Shown here piece after piece: positions 21,788-38,988 of a stretch of DNA of 64,000 bases. The notes beneath the pieces were generated by a model. The model saw only the letters and a program-made list of their open reading frames with translations. It did no database searches and was not told the origin of the DNA. How positions within the stretch are numbered: the stretch's first letter is position 1; every line of letters starts with the position of its first letter. The translations under genes and the position numbers were made by a program. Source of the DNA: Bursaphelenchus xylophilus (lineage: Eukaryota; Nematoda; Chromadorea; Rhabditida; Aphelenchoididae); the NCBI GenBank assembly GCA_904066235.2, contig CAJFCV020000001.1:7998001-8062000 (forward strand), read 5' to 3'.

Positions 21788-22592
21788 ATGGTAAGTAATA
21801 TGGGTATTTCAAGTATGTGACTTATTTTATGAATTTAGGGCAGAGTTAAGGCGGACAAGAAGTTCAAACAAAAGTTGTCGAAGCAGAAAGCGGTCATAAA
21901 ACAAACAGACGAAAGAATGTGAGTGACTCTTATTTATTAGAAGTTATGCTTTTAGCAAGGCTGAGAGTCGTGTAACGAAGCAAAAGAAAGCGAATGAACA
22001 TGAATTCAAATTGACACAAGCGTGAGTTTCATGAAACAAAACTTAACAGCAAATTTGTTGCTTTAGTCCTCGTATATCGTCAGCAATGTTTCTAAAGTAT
22101 AACAGTCAACTTGGCCCTCCATTCCACGTCTTGGTTGATACAAATTTTGTCAATTTTTCCATCCAAAATAAACTCGATATGATGCAGGGATTTATGGACT
22201 GTCTGTTTGCAAAGAGTAAGTTCATGAGTTTTTTAGTAGTATATTTTTAGCGATCCCTTACATTACTGATTGTGTTATGGGAGAATTAGAAAAGATGGGA
22301 AGAAAGTTCAGGCTGGCTCTCAAGATAATCAAGGACAGTCGTTTCCAGAGACTTCAATGCACTCATAAAGGAACTTATGCTGATGATTGTTTGGTGCAGA
22401 GAGTCACACAGGTATGCACGTCGGATTTCGCTTTCATTTTTTTAGCACAAATGTTATATTGTTGCCACATGCGATAAAGATTTGCGGATGAGGATCCGGA
22501 AACTGCCCGGAGTTCCGATCATGTTCATAAAGAACCACAGATACACAATCGAGAGAATGCCGGATGCGTATGGCGCTCCCAAGCTTGGATGA
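21788..22592 (+). CDS. fcf-1: FCF1, PIN-domain rRNA-processing factor
   Basis: FCF1 (UTP24) is the PIN-domain nuclease of the small-subunit processome that cleaves pre-rRNA around 18S. Six exons join in frame. The first contributes only the initiator ATG (21788-21790), followed at once by a GTAAGT donor; exon 2 begins at 21839. The N-terminal basic segment ([17 protein letters not shown]) is followed by the PIN domain: [20 protein letters not shown] with the first catalytic Asp, the [14 protein letters not shown] segment, the TYADDCLV acidic pair, and [12 protein letters not shown]. The C-terminus [17 protein letters not shown] matches the family signature. Introns are short (about 40-50 nt). 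It is convergent with the syntrophin gene, whose stop is 100 bp away. Confidence 0.94.
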
Positions 22593-22691
22593 GTTTTGTT
22601 TTTATTTTTTATGGTTCTTGTTGTTTGTTTTGAATAAAAATTTTTAATGATTTGAAATTATTGTAATAGAGGTTATTACGCCTTTTGTACT

Positions 22692-24281
22692 TTATGCGTA
22701 AAGTCCGAGTTGATATACTTTGGTAGCGAGGAATGAGTGGAGGATGAAGACAACGGCCTTAGGCGAACCCAGTAGGTCTAATTCTTGTTCTCCATTAGGC
22801 GGACCGAAGTCTATCCATAGGAATTGGCGGCCATCGTCCCCGGTCGCTCTGATGGATTCGAATGGATGCTGCCAAAGAAGTTCGTTTCCTATGCGGTTGT
22901 TGAGATAGATTCCTTTATCAAGGTCAATTATCAGTTGACACTCTTGATCTTGCCATACGCATGCTGAATTTAAAAAATATATTTTGTGGGTAAACTTACG
23001 AGCTGTTACTTGTGCAGTGTCAGAACAAGCCTCATAAGTGCAGTGGATAATGGATTTGACCCACGCTGAGAGTTCTCTATGGGTTTCAACCCGAAGAAGA
23101 TTAGATCGAATTCCGTCTTGGGTCCCTGTTCGGATTGTAAAACTGATGACATCAGACAGTCCGCTGATGACTGGATATGTTCTGGCTGTAGTTTGTACAA
23201 CTCGAGTCGCAATCAATGGTCTTGTGGTAGTGGGAGTAGCCCATTCCTGCTTTATGGCTGGGACTGAGTCGTAGAGAAGGAGGTCGTTCAAGGTGAGAGC
23301 GGCAAAGACAGGTTTCCAGACTAGAATCCCATCTTGTACTGTCTAAATTTATTTTAAAATATTTTTTATGGAGTTGTACCTGCTCGGCCAACCATCCCAT
23401 TTTCCTGACTTGGGGATTCTGTCCTAGAATGAGGTTGACTTGAGCCAGTGATTGAGTAAGAAGAGCATCTACACAGACATGAACACTCTCGAACCAGGAG
23501 TCTGCTTCCATAGCGTTCATACATCTGAGAGTCAGAACGTGTCTTGCGCTGTGAGAGCGGATTTCAAATGTTCTGTTCTCAATATCTTCTCGATCCAAAC
23601 TGGTTCTAAAAGTCTTTTTGAGTATGAGAGTTGCAAATTTACCGTGTGACAAATGATAGTTTGAGGTTGAATCTTCTGATTTGAGGTCGTTGCATTGTGA
23701 GGTCATTCTCCCATTCTATGATATCTAGGAAGTTTTCTGGGTGGTATGTATCTTTGGCATATTTGACTGCAATTAGGGTAATCGTATCTCTTATTCTTAT
23801 TTTACCTTGCAAATCTACAATTTTTCCAGCTCTTTTTAGAGCTCTGGCTGCTTCGTCATGTTTAGAATTAACGAGAGACTCGCCGTTCACTGATAAGATT
23901 GCGTCGCCCACAAATAATTGTCCAGTCAAGTCGGCTGCCATTCCCGGGAATATCTTACTAAAAATAAATTGATGGAGAGGTTTTTTCGAGTGGTCGTTAG
24001 AACATGTTCTACTTTAAATGCAATCCTTGCCTGATAACGATCGGTCGTCCATTCTCGGCCCCTCCTGTAATACTGATTCCCAATCCATTGCCATCGGTCT
24101 TCTGAATCCTCACAAACCGGGGTTCGTTTTCGGCCCCAGGAGCAGGTCTGTTGGAAGTATTGGGATCTGATTCAGGATCTAGTGTCCTCAGGGTCAAACT
24201 TGTTTCATCCAACGAAGCGGCCACCCAATACCAATGACCTTGTACTAGAACCTCGAGCTGGGATGACCTTAAGGTTCCCAT
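22692..24281 (-). CDS. stn-1: Syntrophin (PH-PDZ-PH-SU adaptor)
   Basis: Syntrophins are membrane-associated adaptors of the dystrophin complex. The start at 24281 gives [19 protein letters not shown], the first half of the split PH domain. Next come the PDZ domain ([20 protein letters not shown], then [15 protein letters not shown] and [17 protein letters not shown]), the second half of PH1, a second PH domain (about 23300-22960), and the C-terminal syntrophin-unique region. This ends in [20 protein letters not shown] and [20 protein letters not shown], which is a strong family match. At least four introns, 35-70 nt, interrupt it. Sequence at 24282-24524 on the same strand is open and charged but was not included, as it could be leader. 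Whether this is the alpha/beta-type or gamma-type orthologue was not settled; the PDZ order favours alpha/beta. Confidence 0.88.
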
Positions 24282-24579
24282 TCCTCATCCAGGGACCCAA
24301 TGGTTTTAAGAATGTGAAAGCAAAAGGTTTTTAGGGCCTCTTCCCGGCGTAATGCCGTGGGGCATTTCTTTTTCTTCCTTTTCGTCGGCATGGGACATAG
24401 GAGTCTCGGCCGTTTTCTTTTTCCCTCGAAGAGACACCTCTCCGTCTCGCCCATCCATGTTTATCTCGCTTTCGTTGCTTTTAAATTCAATATTTGGGGT
24501 TTTGTTTCTTCTGTCCATATGCATTTTTTTATTTTGTTGTCGATCACTAATATAAATGATTTCAGGATTGTATAATTTT

Positions 24580-25835
24580 ATGGATGTAACTGGTTTTCCG
24601 CATCAAGTTGGTGGACATTTCGGCCTCTTGACTTGTTCCGGCCATGTTTGCAAACCACTGAATCAGCGGGAATATTCTTTTTATCAGCAAATAACTGCTG
24701 ATCTGCAGTCATTTACGCCAAATTTTTGTGGTCAGTTGGTTTCTTAATGATTAATATTTAAGTTTAGGTCGAATTCGAGTGAACTTAAGTACGTCTCAAG
24801 ATGGGGCCGTGTCTATGAGTACCGATCAGACGATCCAATGCCATTCTCCGAAGAACATTCTTTGTGTTTGTGACAAGGATGACGCGGTTTCTACAAGTGC
24901 CGAGAACGACGGGAATGGGGGTGACGAAAGAAAGATGACTTTTCGGTTGCGCAACAAAAGAGTTGAGGCAGAGAGTGTTACCAACGCTTGGGCTGGACAA
25001 TGTCAGAGCAAGGTAAGGATTTGGAAAAGATAGGATCATGATCTAATTTCCAAAATACGGTCATTTATCAGGTTGTTCAAAAACTGGTGAACGGTTATGA
25101 CAAGTGGTTCATCGTCCTGGAAGATATGGTCTCCTCCTTCTCTCGGCCGTGTGTCGTCGATCTTAAAATGGGCACACGACAATACGGGGACGATGCCTCT
25201 GCTCAGAAAAGACTAAGTCAACATCAGAAATGCAGACAATCCACAAGTGAGGAGATGGGGGTCAGGATGGTGGGGATGCAATTATACGATCGGAGAACCA
25301 AATCTTTTGTCTATGTTAACAAGTATGAGGGAAGAAGGATGGACAGGATCCAATTCATTTCGGCTTTATCTGTTTACTTTAGGTATGTAAATCATATTAA
25401 TTGTTATGTCCATCTAGAACAGCGGGATTTCAAAGATCGAAACAATTCTTGGAACGATTACTGGCCTTATCTAAAGTAATGAGCAGCTCTGAAGGCTTTC
25501 GTTTCTTCTCTTCTTCCCTGCTGATAGCCTTCGATGGAAACCCTTCATCTTCCTCGGATGTTGTTGTCAGCATGATCGACTTCGCTCACTCAACTTTCCC
25601 TGGATTTCTGGAGGATAAAGTCTACGAGGGAGTGGATGAAGGATATCTTTTAGGAATCAACTCCTTATGTACCATATTATGTGATATAATTGAAGATCTT
25701 AATGTAGAAATGAAAGAAGGCCTCCTTCCAAATCAAGAATGGCCCATCTCAAAGTGTCGAAAAAGGAAATTCGAATTAGAAAATGGGTCCGAGGACCTGA
25801 AAGTCCCTGAACTTCTGGTCACCGACACCAACTGA
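24580..25835 (+). CDS. Inositol hexakisphosphate kinase (IP6K)
   Basis: IP6Ks phosphorylate InsP6 to the pyrophosphate InsP7. Exons 24580-24730, 24768-25012, 25072-25382 and 25418-25835 join in frame to 374 residues. The inositol-phosphate-kinase signature PxxxDxKxG is present as [18 protein letters not shown]. Other family features are the N-terminal [10 protein letters not shown], the segment [17 protein letters not shown], and the C-terminal metal-binding block [11 protein letters not shown] with [11 protein letters not shown]. The ATG at 24580 lies 15 nt after a TTTCAG acceptor-like site, suggesting trans-splicing; an in-frame ATG at 24556 lies upstream of that site. Exon 1 uses the donor GTCAGT. 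A low-complexity acidic insert sits around residues 90-110. It converges with the AP-2 gene, 98 bp away. Confidence 0.9.
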
Positions 25836-25933
25836 CTTCGCTCTTTCACTCCATCACATTCCATCTATCCCCAAGGAATGTAATGATTCTTTTATACCGG
25901 ATGCAATAAATATATTATACTGGAATGTACATA

Positions 25934-28440
25934 TTACAGTTCTGTGGTTTCCATGATCCTTAATAACTCGTTGAGGTAATTGCTGAAGGCATTGAGACTA
26001 GACTGAACCGCCGATCCACCGAATCCATGTGTGACCTGTATTTATTATATTTTACAGGGTGTTTCAAGAAATTTTGGACAAATTATTTGCTTATATCTTT
26101 TAGAATATGCAAAAGAATTTTTTCTTGTCTCGGCGGAGAGACCATTCTTCGGCGGAGACATTTGATGTCTTTTTTGAAAATCACACCTCGATACAAAGCC
26201 CAGTTATTTCTACTACGGACGAAATTAGGTTTACCACATCTGGCAAGACGTAATCTGTTAGTCTCGGTAGCTTGGCGGATGTTTCGCACATCGGCGAAGG
26301 CTCAGCGGAGACGTTTTCACTTGCGTAGGACGTTTTGGAGGCTTGAATTACGCAGATCGGATTGGAGAGAAGTTGATGATTTTTTTGCTAGTCACTTCGC
26401 ATTACCATCTACCTTGCCTTGATTTTTCTTTTTTTCATGTTTAAAGGCTGGCGGAGAATTCGGCGGAGGATTTTTTAAAGTTTCAAGAAGTCTCAGGGCA
26501 CGGAAGTGGCACAAAAGGAGTGCTAGCCCCAATCTTTCATCAAAGATGACACATTTTTTAGGCTCAATTGACTTCCACTGCTCCGAATGGAGCAATCAAT
26601 GCAAGATAAACCAAGGAAGTTTATCTAACGGGAGAAAATTTTTCAATTTGATATGCAAAAGCCAAGTCCCCAAAAAGGCCTCCGCAAGTGAAAAAGTCTC
26701 CGCCGAGCCTTCGCCGATGTGCGAGACATCCGCCAAGCTACCGAGACTAACAGATTACGTCCTTCTAGATGTGGTAAACATAATTTCATCCGTAGTAGAA
26801 ATAACTGGGCTTTGTATCGAGGTGTGATTTTCAAAAAAGACATCAAATGTCTCCGCCGAAAAATGGTCTCTCCGCCGAGACAAGAAAAAATTCTTTTGCA
26901 TATTCTAAAAACGCACGACTTCAAATTTTAAATACAACTTGAACCTCTGAGATAGCTACAAAAAGCACAAAGATATAAGCAAATAATTTGTCCAAAATTT
27001 CTTGAAACACCCTGTATAGTCGAGGGTGATAAAGGCTTACCAATGAGAAATGCGTTAAAGGTATCTGAATGACAGGATCCAGCGTTTGTCGAGGAGAATT
27101 GTTACAAGACGGACTCCCATCCAAGCTGAGAATAGTGTTGAATTCTTGCACCAACTGTCTGTTACAAGGTTGCAAAAAGTGGCCGTGTACTTACTTTGTC
27201 ATGAGGATCATGCTTTTCCTTTGTTCTCGGACGGCTTCGTCCTGACACCTTGTTTTAAAAATATATTCCGCCATTTCTTTGGATGGGAAGTCATTCTCAC
27301 ACAATTTATCAAAGTCAACCGCTAGCTGGCTGGCTTCGTCTAAAAAACGATGACATGTCACTGTGAATATAACACTTACATTCAACAAGTGCAGTCAACG
27401 AATTTACATTGGAAGCTTTTCGTCGTCCCGCTGGTAATGTAAGTCCTACGACCTTCAGCTGATCCCTCAAGGACTTTCCGCCATCCTTCGATTTGGCTCG
27501 TCTTAGAATTCCCCCTAAGACGGAAGCATTCAGGGATTCTGGTGGATTTATTCGACGCTGGATTTCTCCTACTGTAACCTTGTACTTGGCTGCACTGCTA
27601 AGTAAACTAAGACGGCCCGGTACGGAGCAGAAAGTAGCCATGGGATTCAGAAGACCGGCTTCTTCGGAATGGATCAGACAACTCAGCTGGGGGTTGATCA
27701 TCGAGATGGTGCTGGGCAGGAAATCTTTCATGGTGCGGATTCTTTCTGCTGAAAAAGTGTTGCGTAGTAAAGTTTGGGGTGCCTCACCTTTCCTGATGAC
27801 TCCATTCTGATGTTCACTGATATTCGATTCATCTGACGAAGGTTCCTATAATTTGAACATACATTTTTTTTCATTTTTCTTACCGTATCGTTTTCATGCT
27901 TGAGAGGGAAAGGGAAGGAAGAACTAAGATTATTGAATTGTTGCTGATCCACTTGCACAAATCTACATTCGCCCGGTTGAAGAGAAGAATTTGAATAGTT
28001 GTTTCCATTCTAAAACAACACTCTACAAGTCGCGGCATAAAGTCCCGACACATTTGTTGCGGATGTTGCGAACTCACGTGGGAAGTGCATGTCGCAAAAA
28101 CGGGGAATTGCCGCGACGGGCGCGAAAGAAAAACAAAAACGCACTGTGCAAATGTGCCGGAACTTTATGCCGCGACTAGTACTAAAGATTGCTGAATCCT
28201 TACTTGACTGTAATGTTGTAACCTCGTTAGTTGTTGTGTTTGCACCACATTCATGCAATTACTGTAAGAATGAGGTTGTTGCAGATATTCGGATTCATAT
28301 TGGAAGGTGTATTCAGGATGACTAAACTGCAAAACATTGTTGTCCCGAGAATTGTTGTTGTTCTGTCGTTGGATACATGATGGTCCTGCGACTTGGCCTT
28401 GCTGGATTGCCTGGGTTCCTCCATTTTGGGTGAGGCAAAG
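25934..28440 (-). CDS. AP-2 family transcription factor
   Basis: AP-2 factors bind GC-rich sites as dimers through a basic helix-span-helix domain. Minus-strand exons include 28400s-28194 (Gln/Asn-rich), about 28000-27885, 27846-27791, about 27750-27380, 27340-27190, 27180-27042 and a final exon ending at 25934. The core is unmistakable: [55 protein letters not shown] and [21 protein letters not shown], then LTHFSL joined to VTHGFGGSA. The N-terminal transactivation part, with tyrosines and glutamines, precedes it. The first coding exon could not be fixed, so 28440 is a provisional edge. A 960-bp palindromic element occupies the intron between THFSL and VTHGFG, and a MITE lies in another intron. 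Nematodes have several AP-2 paralogues; I cannot say which this is. Confidence 0.9.
26055..27014. mobile_element. CAGGGTG palindromic element in AP-2 intron
   Basis: The 960-bp element starts CAGGGTGTTTCAAGAAATTT and ends with its reverse complement. TA flanks both sides (26053-26054 and 27015-27016). The arms are about 285 and 335 bp; the right arm carries a 57-60 nt segment (about 26913-26972) that the left arm lacks. CGGCGGAGA or TCTCCGCCG occurs repeatedly in both arms. It sits wholly in the AP-2 gene's last intron, its left end 20 nt from the splice acceptor. Confidence 0.8.
28026..28179. repeat. MITE family D, copy 1
   Basis: This 154-bp element has ends CAAGTCGCGGCATAAAGT and ACTTTATGCCGCGACTAG and TA flanks (28024-28025 and 28180-28181). 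It lies in an AP-2 intron. Its interior (GCACTGTGCAAATGTGCC and the reverse complement of GGGGAATTGCCGCG) matches copy 2 at about 62170-62342 in inverted orientation. Confidence 0.7.
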
Positions 28441-29279
28441 GTGGATGTTCTGAAGATACCCAATTTGTTACGTTCATTAACATAAATCTGATGAAGTAAA
28501 CCTGTTTCGCGACAAGATCTCTTGATATTTTTACTGCTTTCGTCAGAAAAACCAGAATTTTGGGATTTGTTTTGAGGAATCGAATTCAGGAAAAAGAAAG
28601 CGCCTGAATCTACTCTGTAAAAGATTTTAATTTGTTTCGATTAGTTTACAATTAGCCCTCATAAACTTTCCGTTTGGTCCCATTGCAGCTCAACAATCAC
28701 TAGAATACAATAGCACTCACATTCATTTGAGAAGAACATCCACAAATCCACCGTTCTTAAAAGAGGGCGGGGCTTGGGCCCAGGATAATCAGAATATGAA
28801 AACAACCGGTTATCAGTGCGAATGCCGGAGGCAAAAAAGTGAACAACCCCAAGGGGCTTTTTCTCGACGAAAGCGGCGACAAGATAATGCCCGCAGGGTC
28901 GGGAGAGAAAGCACTGATCCCCCGAAAACGGCGATGAAGACCAAGATCTCGACAAACGGATCCTCTTCCGTAAGTTTTTTGTTCGAGAAAGGGGCGTGGA
29001 ATCAGTCCGTCGCGACGCCGACTGTGCCGTCGTTCAGCGCCCTTGTTATAAACAACTGTTCCACCACTTAGATATCATCACCATGTTTACTCATCGACCA
29101 ACTTGTGTACATAGATGAGCTTGTCGATGACACTGTTGTCAACAATTGCGGTAATCCTCTCATGAACAGAAGAATATAAAATTAAATCATAGAGTTTCAT
29201 GTCATCATTTCTGCCCGTGTATACAACTTTAAATAGGTGAAAAACATGATGGTCAAGGAACTTCGTCAACTGCGGAAAC

Positions 29280-29812
29280 TGAAAAATACTTTTTGCGGGG
29301 TCCGTAATGGGCAGGTTTCTAGAATCCTGGCAATACCATCAATACCCTCATATCTTTGTAAAAAAGGTGTTCTTTACATTATTTTTACATTCTTTACAGA
29401 GTATAATTAAAAATTTAATTTTTTTGCCAAAAATGGTGGATTTATTTTTGGTAATCAAGGTAGCTGATTACAAAAATCGTATCAATATTTTCGAATTTTA
29501 CCTTATTCTTTTACAGAGTAAAATGAAAATGTAACTTCTTAATTTTTTCTAAGAATAGTGGATTTTCGACTAACAGTTCTAACGGTTTTATATCAAAGCT
29601 TATACGTATCCGAAAATTACATTTTTATCACATAAAATGTGTACTATTTTCGTAAATTACACTCTGTAAAAAAATTTAACATAAAAATAACATAAAATAC
29701 AGATATTTTACAAAGACATAAGAGTACATATTGATGATATTTTCGAGCATTTTAGAAATCTAACCATTGTGGTTTCTGCCCATTATGGACCCCAAAAAAA
29801 GTATTTTTCAGT
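29280..29812. mobile_element. TIR element, GGGGTCC family
   Basis: About 530 bp. The left end (AAAAATACTTTTTGCGGGG then TCCGTAATGGGCAG) is mirrored by the right end (CTGCCCATTATGGACCCC then AAAAAAAGTATTTTT), a terminal inverted repeat of about 38 nt with a few mismatches. The interior is AT-rich and has repeated TTTTACAGAGTA motifs. No coding sequence is seen. Confidence 0.65.
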
Positions 29813-30555
29813 CCAAGTGCGACGCTTAGATTTTGATGAAACTTGGCACAAATTCAGAATAATTTTTTCTAAAAAATATTCGAGAATCCTATCTCGCGCT
29901 TTGGAGAAATAACCAAGATTTTTAGATCGAAATTTGGTGAATATTTGACATTTTTTGCCGAATTTCGGCACGAAAGGCTTCATGCCTGTTTCTACCATAG
30001 AGGGTAATGTTTCCACAAAAAATCATTTTTTTCCGCACGAAACTAGCAAAGTTATGGCCAAAAAGTGTTTTTCTGTCTGGCCGCTCTCCGCGTTTAGCGT
30101 ACTCTCTCGGCGGCAAAGATCGTTCAATATCCCGGCGGCGCTTAGTACAAAGCGCGAGCTAAAGCTTTCAGGAATTGATAATTAGCTCATGACCGAGGTG
30201 TATGCAAAATTTAAAGAAAATCGGAGTGTCGCACTTGGGGTGCTTCCCTTGTAAGATAAATTCGAGACTTCTAGCTCGCGCTTTGCAGAAACGACCCAGA
30301 TTTTAGATCAAAAGTCAACAAAAATTGACACTCTTTTAGGAATAAATTCTACCGTAGAGGGTAATGTTTCCACAAAAAATCAAGTTTTTCCCCACGCGTT
30401 TCGCGTAGTCTCTCGGCGCCAAGAATCGTTGAATGTCTCGACCATCTCTGGAAAGTGCGAGGTAAAACTTTCAGGAATTGATATGTGGCATGACACGTCT
30501 GCAAGGTTTAAAGAAAATCTGAGCGTTGCACTGTAGTAGAATTTCCCTTGTCAGT
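29813..30555. repeat. Diverged direct repeats of about 330-430 bp
   Basis: Two tandem copies share, in order, CTCGCGCTTTG (29892, 30271), TAGAGGGTAATGTTTCCAC (about 29998, 30355), a CTCTCGGCG block (about 30105, 30411), TTTCAGGAATTGAT (about 30166, 30470) and TTCCCTTGT (about 30245, 30543). The first copy also begins with CCAAGTGCGAC and ends near its reverse complement GTCGCACTTGG. Confidence 0.6.
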
Positions 30556-30898
30556 TCAAACGTGTAATTTATTACGAAGAAGATCATCTAAAACATTTGC
30601 ACTGATTGCATACATACATTACATTCATAAAAATTTGGTGCGCTCTTTTTACTGTGTAAAATTTTAAAATGGAAGATCATGGTTGATGAGCATGCTTCAC
30701 TAGTGAATTCACTGTTTGGTCTCCCGCAGCGAGACCTTTCCCGCCAAAAATAAATTCGAACAGATTGAAAATAAATTTTTTTTTATAAAAATTTAGTAAA
30801 TTCGTGGAAGGTTCTCCACAAATTTTACGATAACTTCACCTGCGGTGAATAAAGGCGGAGCAGTTTCCAGTCTTATAAATCTCAACATCCTCCAGAAA

Positions 30899-32476
30899 AT
30901 GCCATATACAGATAGGACGAATCCTGTGAAAATGGTAAGTTCTAAAGTATTGCTTTATAGAATACATTCGTTTTAGCACAAAAAGTTAACGTTTTATGCT
31001 GACCCGCCAGAGGAAGAGCTAGGACAACATGAGCTATACGAATTACTCGACGAGAGGTTTATGATTCTGACCAAACTTGAGAATCTGCGGCTTGGAGATA
31101 AAATGATGGGCAAAGATTTCATCGAAAAGTTTAAGAAGGTGGGGATTTTTTGTTTTATTAGTTTTGAAACTGTTAATTTTAGGAGATAATGCCTATTCAA
31201 CCATTATTTTTCCACGCTTGTAGTTCCAACAAAATGGAATATTATGCGAGAAGGGATATGATATCACATTTCTTGCTACGATTGGTCTGCAGTCAAAAAC
31301 CAGAGAAACAAAGTTGGTTTGTGGAACAAGAATGTGCTCTTTTGAAGATCAGGATAATGGAGAATGGAGCCGGAGCATTAAAGGAAGATTACTTTAGCCG
31401 ATGCCAAATCCCCCCAATCGAATGCGATGCCAAGGAGAGAATGGAATTGGTCAGTGACCTTGTTCTTGGTGGGACATTAGAAAGCGAGACGGATAAGAGG
31501 GAAGTTTACAAGATCTTCTTTGCTGATTGTCCCGACCTGGTTGGGCAGCGGAAGGTTCTTCTGAAGGATGGGTTCTGTTTTGCAACCGATGAGGATCTGG
31601 TCAACGGAATTGTTCAGAAGTTTCGTGTTATGCTCAATCGGACAATGGCGGTGAGTTTGAATTTGATGATGATTTACTCCTTTAAATGTTTAGTTGAAAA
31701 AACGGGAAAAGGAAGTTGAAAGCGACGACTGGATCATATATAAAATGTACAAACATTTGTATCCAGAAACATCGACGGGTATGGAAGACAACTCTGCCAA
31801 CTTGAAACCTGAGCAAATTGAGAGTGTAGGTTGGGGGTTGGGGGTTTGTATTATGATCTCTACTTTAGATGGCTCACACTTCGTTCCCCTTGTGTATGAG
31901 AGACATGCACGACTTTTTGGTGAAGAATAGAAGACTCAAGAATGATGGTCGATTACAATTTACACGGTTTTTGATGGGTGCTGGCCTCAATTTAGAGGAT
32001 TCTTTGAGCTACTTTAGGAATGTCTATGATGCCAACAAGGTAAGATGCAGCTTCATAAACCCATTGTTTTAGTACAAAGAACTGCAATACGATATTACTT
32101 ACAACTTTCGTGGGAGTTCCAGTAATAATAATAAAAAGAAGCCATATAATTGTGAATACATTGTGAACAAAGGGAAACCCCCGCAAGACGGATGCAGTGG
32201 TTGTCCTTTCCAGTATTTGGAAGAACAGGAACTCTCTGATAAATTGCTTGGCTTGAGGGTTTCGAGAGACCGAATACCAGAGGTAAGAGACTGAGCTCAC
32301 TTTCCTAACTTTTTAAGATTCTGAGCTTTAAAAAGGACTTCCGATACGACATCGCTTGTACGAGATACTTTGAAGCCACTCACAAACTCCCTCCAGAAGG
32401 CCTTGGGCAAATTATTACGCATCCCAACGAATACTTCAAGAAATCTGTGGATTACCGAAGGGAGAAGAACTTGTAA
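30899..32476 (+). CDS. pri-2: DNA primase large subunit (PRIM2/PRI-2)
   Basis: The large primase subunit works with DNA polymerase alpha in replication initiation and carries a 4Fe-4S cluster. Exon 1 (30899-30934) encodes [12 protein letters not shown] and splices in frame to [21 protein letters not shown]; seven or so exons follow. The family signatures include [25 protein letters not shown] [14 protein letters not shown], and the C-terminal iron-sulfur region with [57 protein letters not shown] and the final [13 protein letters not shown]. All four candidate cluster cysteines are present. The ATG at 30899 lies after a short AT-rich leader. The gene converges with CHD1, 156 bp away. Confidence 0.93.
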
Positions 32477-32632
32477 CTATTTATATTTATGTTTTTATTC
32501 ATAAGACGGTTCGATGCTAAATTCAAAAATTGGAGTGAGCCAAGACCAGAGAATAACAAATAAACTAATGAACGAAAATGATCTAGCACAAACGAAATAA
32601 CAAATCACCCATAGATTGATTTAATAGATACT

Positions 32633-38314
<5,682 letters not shown>

Positions 38315-38988
38315 TCCTAAAACATTATTCAAAAATTTCCACAAATCGGCCGAAAATGTTGGACATGGTTAACACATAGCTTCTATGGCTGAAGCTACAG
38401 CTATATTGTAACATTATAACATCCTAATAATATAGAGTCTCACCAAAAACAGTCGAACAAGATTTTCTTCAGAGAAATTTTAGGTATTAAACTTCGATAA
38501 ATCCCGCGTAAGTTAAATATACGTGTAAATTCATACTTAAAATAAGGTAAATAAATGGTTAAACTACATAACTGAATATGAAACATGCATAATCCTAACA
38601 AAAATCAACTATACGCGTAGAATCAACCAAAACCAACGGCGCAAACTTTAAGAAAATTGGTACAACTAACTCATAAGAAAAATAAAGCGACTAGCCAACT
38701 AATCGATATTTGCAAACTGTCTCACGAGAATGAGGATAACTATGGGATACTGTCCTTTACAACTGCAACATATAAATAACTCAGACATCCACGATTGGTT
38801 CCATTTTGTTCAATTTTAAGCACCAGGTCCACCTCACCGACCCCAAGAAAAGTAATCCAAGAATATTCCTAGTATAATAATTTATTATATTTATAGACTT
38901 AAAGGCAATGAAAACATAACAACCTGTAATGTAATACCTCAATAAATAATTGATACAAGAATTAACATGTTAGCGACAATTAGACCAT
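38315..38988. other. Spacer between CHD1 start and PDI stop
   Basis: An AT-rich 674-bp interval with the CHD1 promoter and the 3' untranslated region of the PDI gene (AATAAA near 38941 on the plus strand, TTTATT elements on the minus strand). No gene is seen. Confidence 0.6.

Larger units (their letters stand above)
28441..30898. other. Intergenic region between AP-2 and PRI-2
   Basis: The AP-2 first exon or exons and its promoter probably lie within 28441-29000; several same-strand open stretches exist but none can be joined with confidence. From 29280 to about 30560 the DNA is repetitive and listed separately. The last 300 bases upstream of PRI-2 are AT-rich with no recognised motif. Confidence 0.5.

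Noticed and set aside
26643..26931. Paired frames in the AP-2 intron with matching peptides
   Set aside because: Again an effect of the palindrome arms; no transposase motif is present.
28659..29071. Open frames on both strands upstream of AP-2
   Set aside because: Neither can be joined to the AP-2 exons with confidence or recognised as a separate protein.
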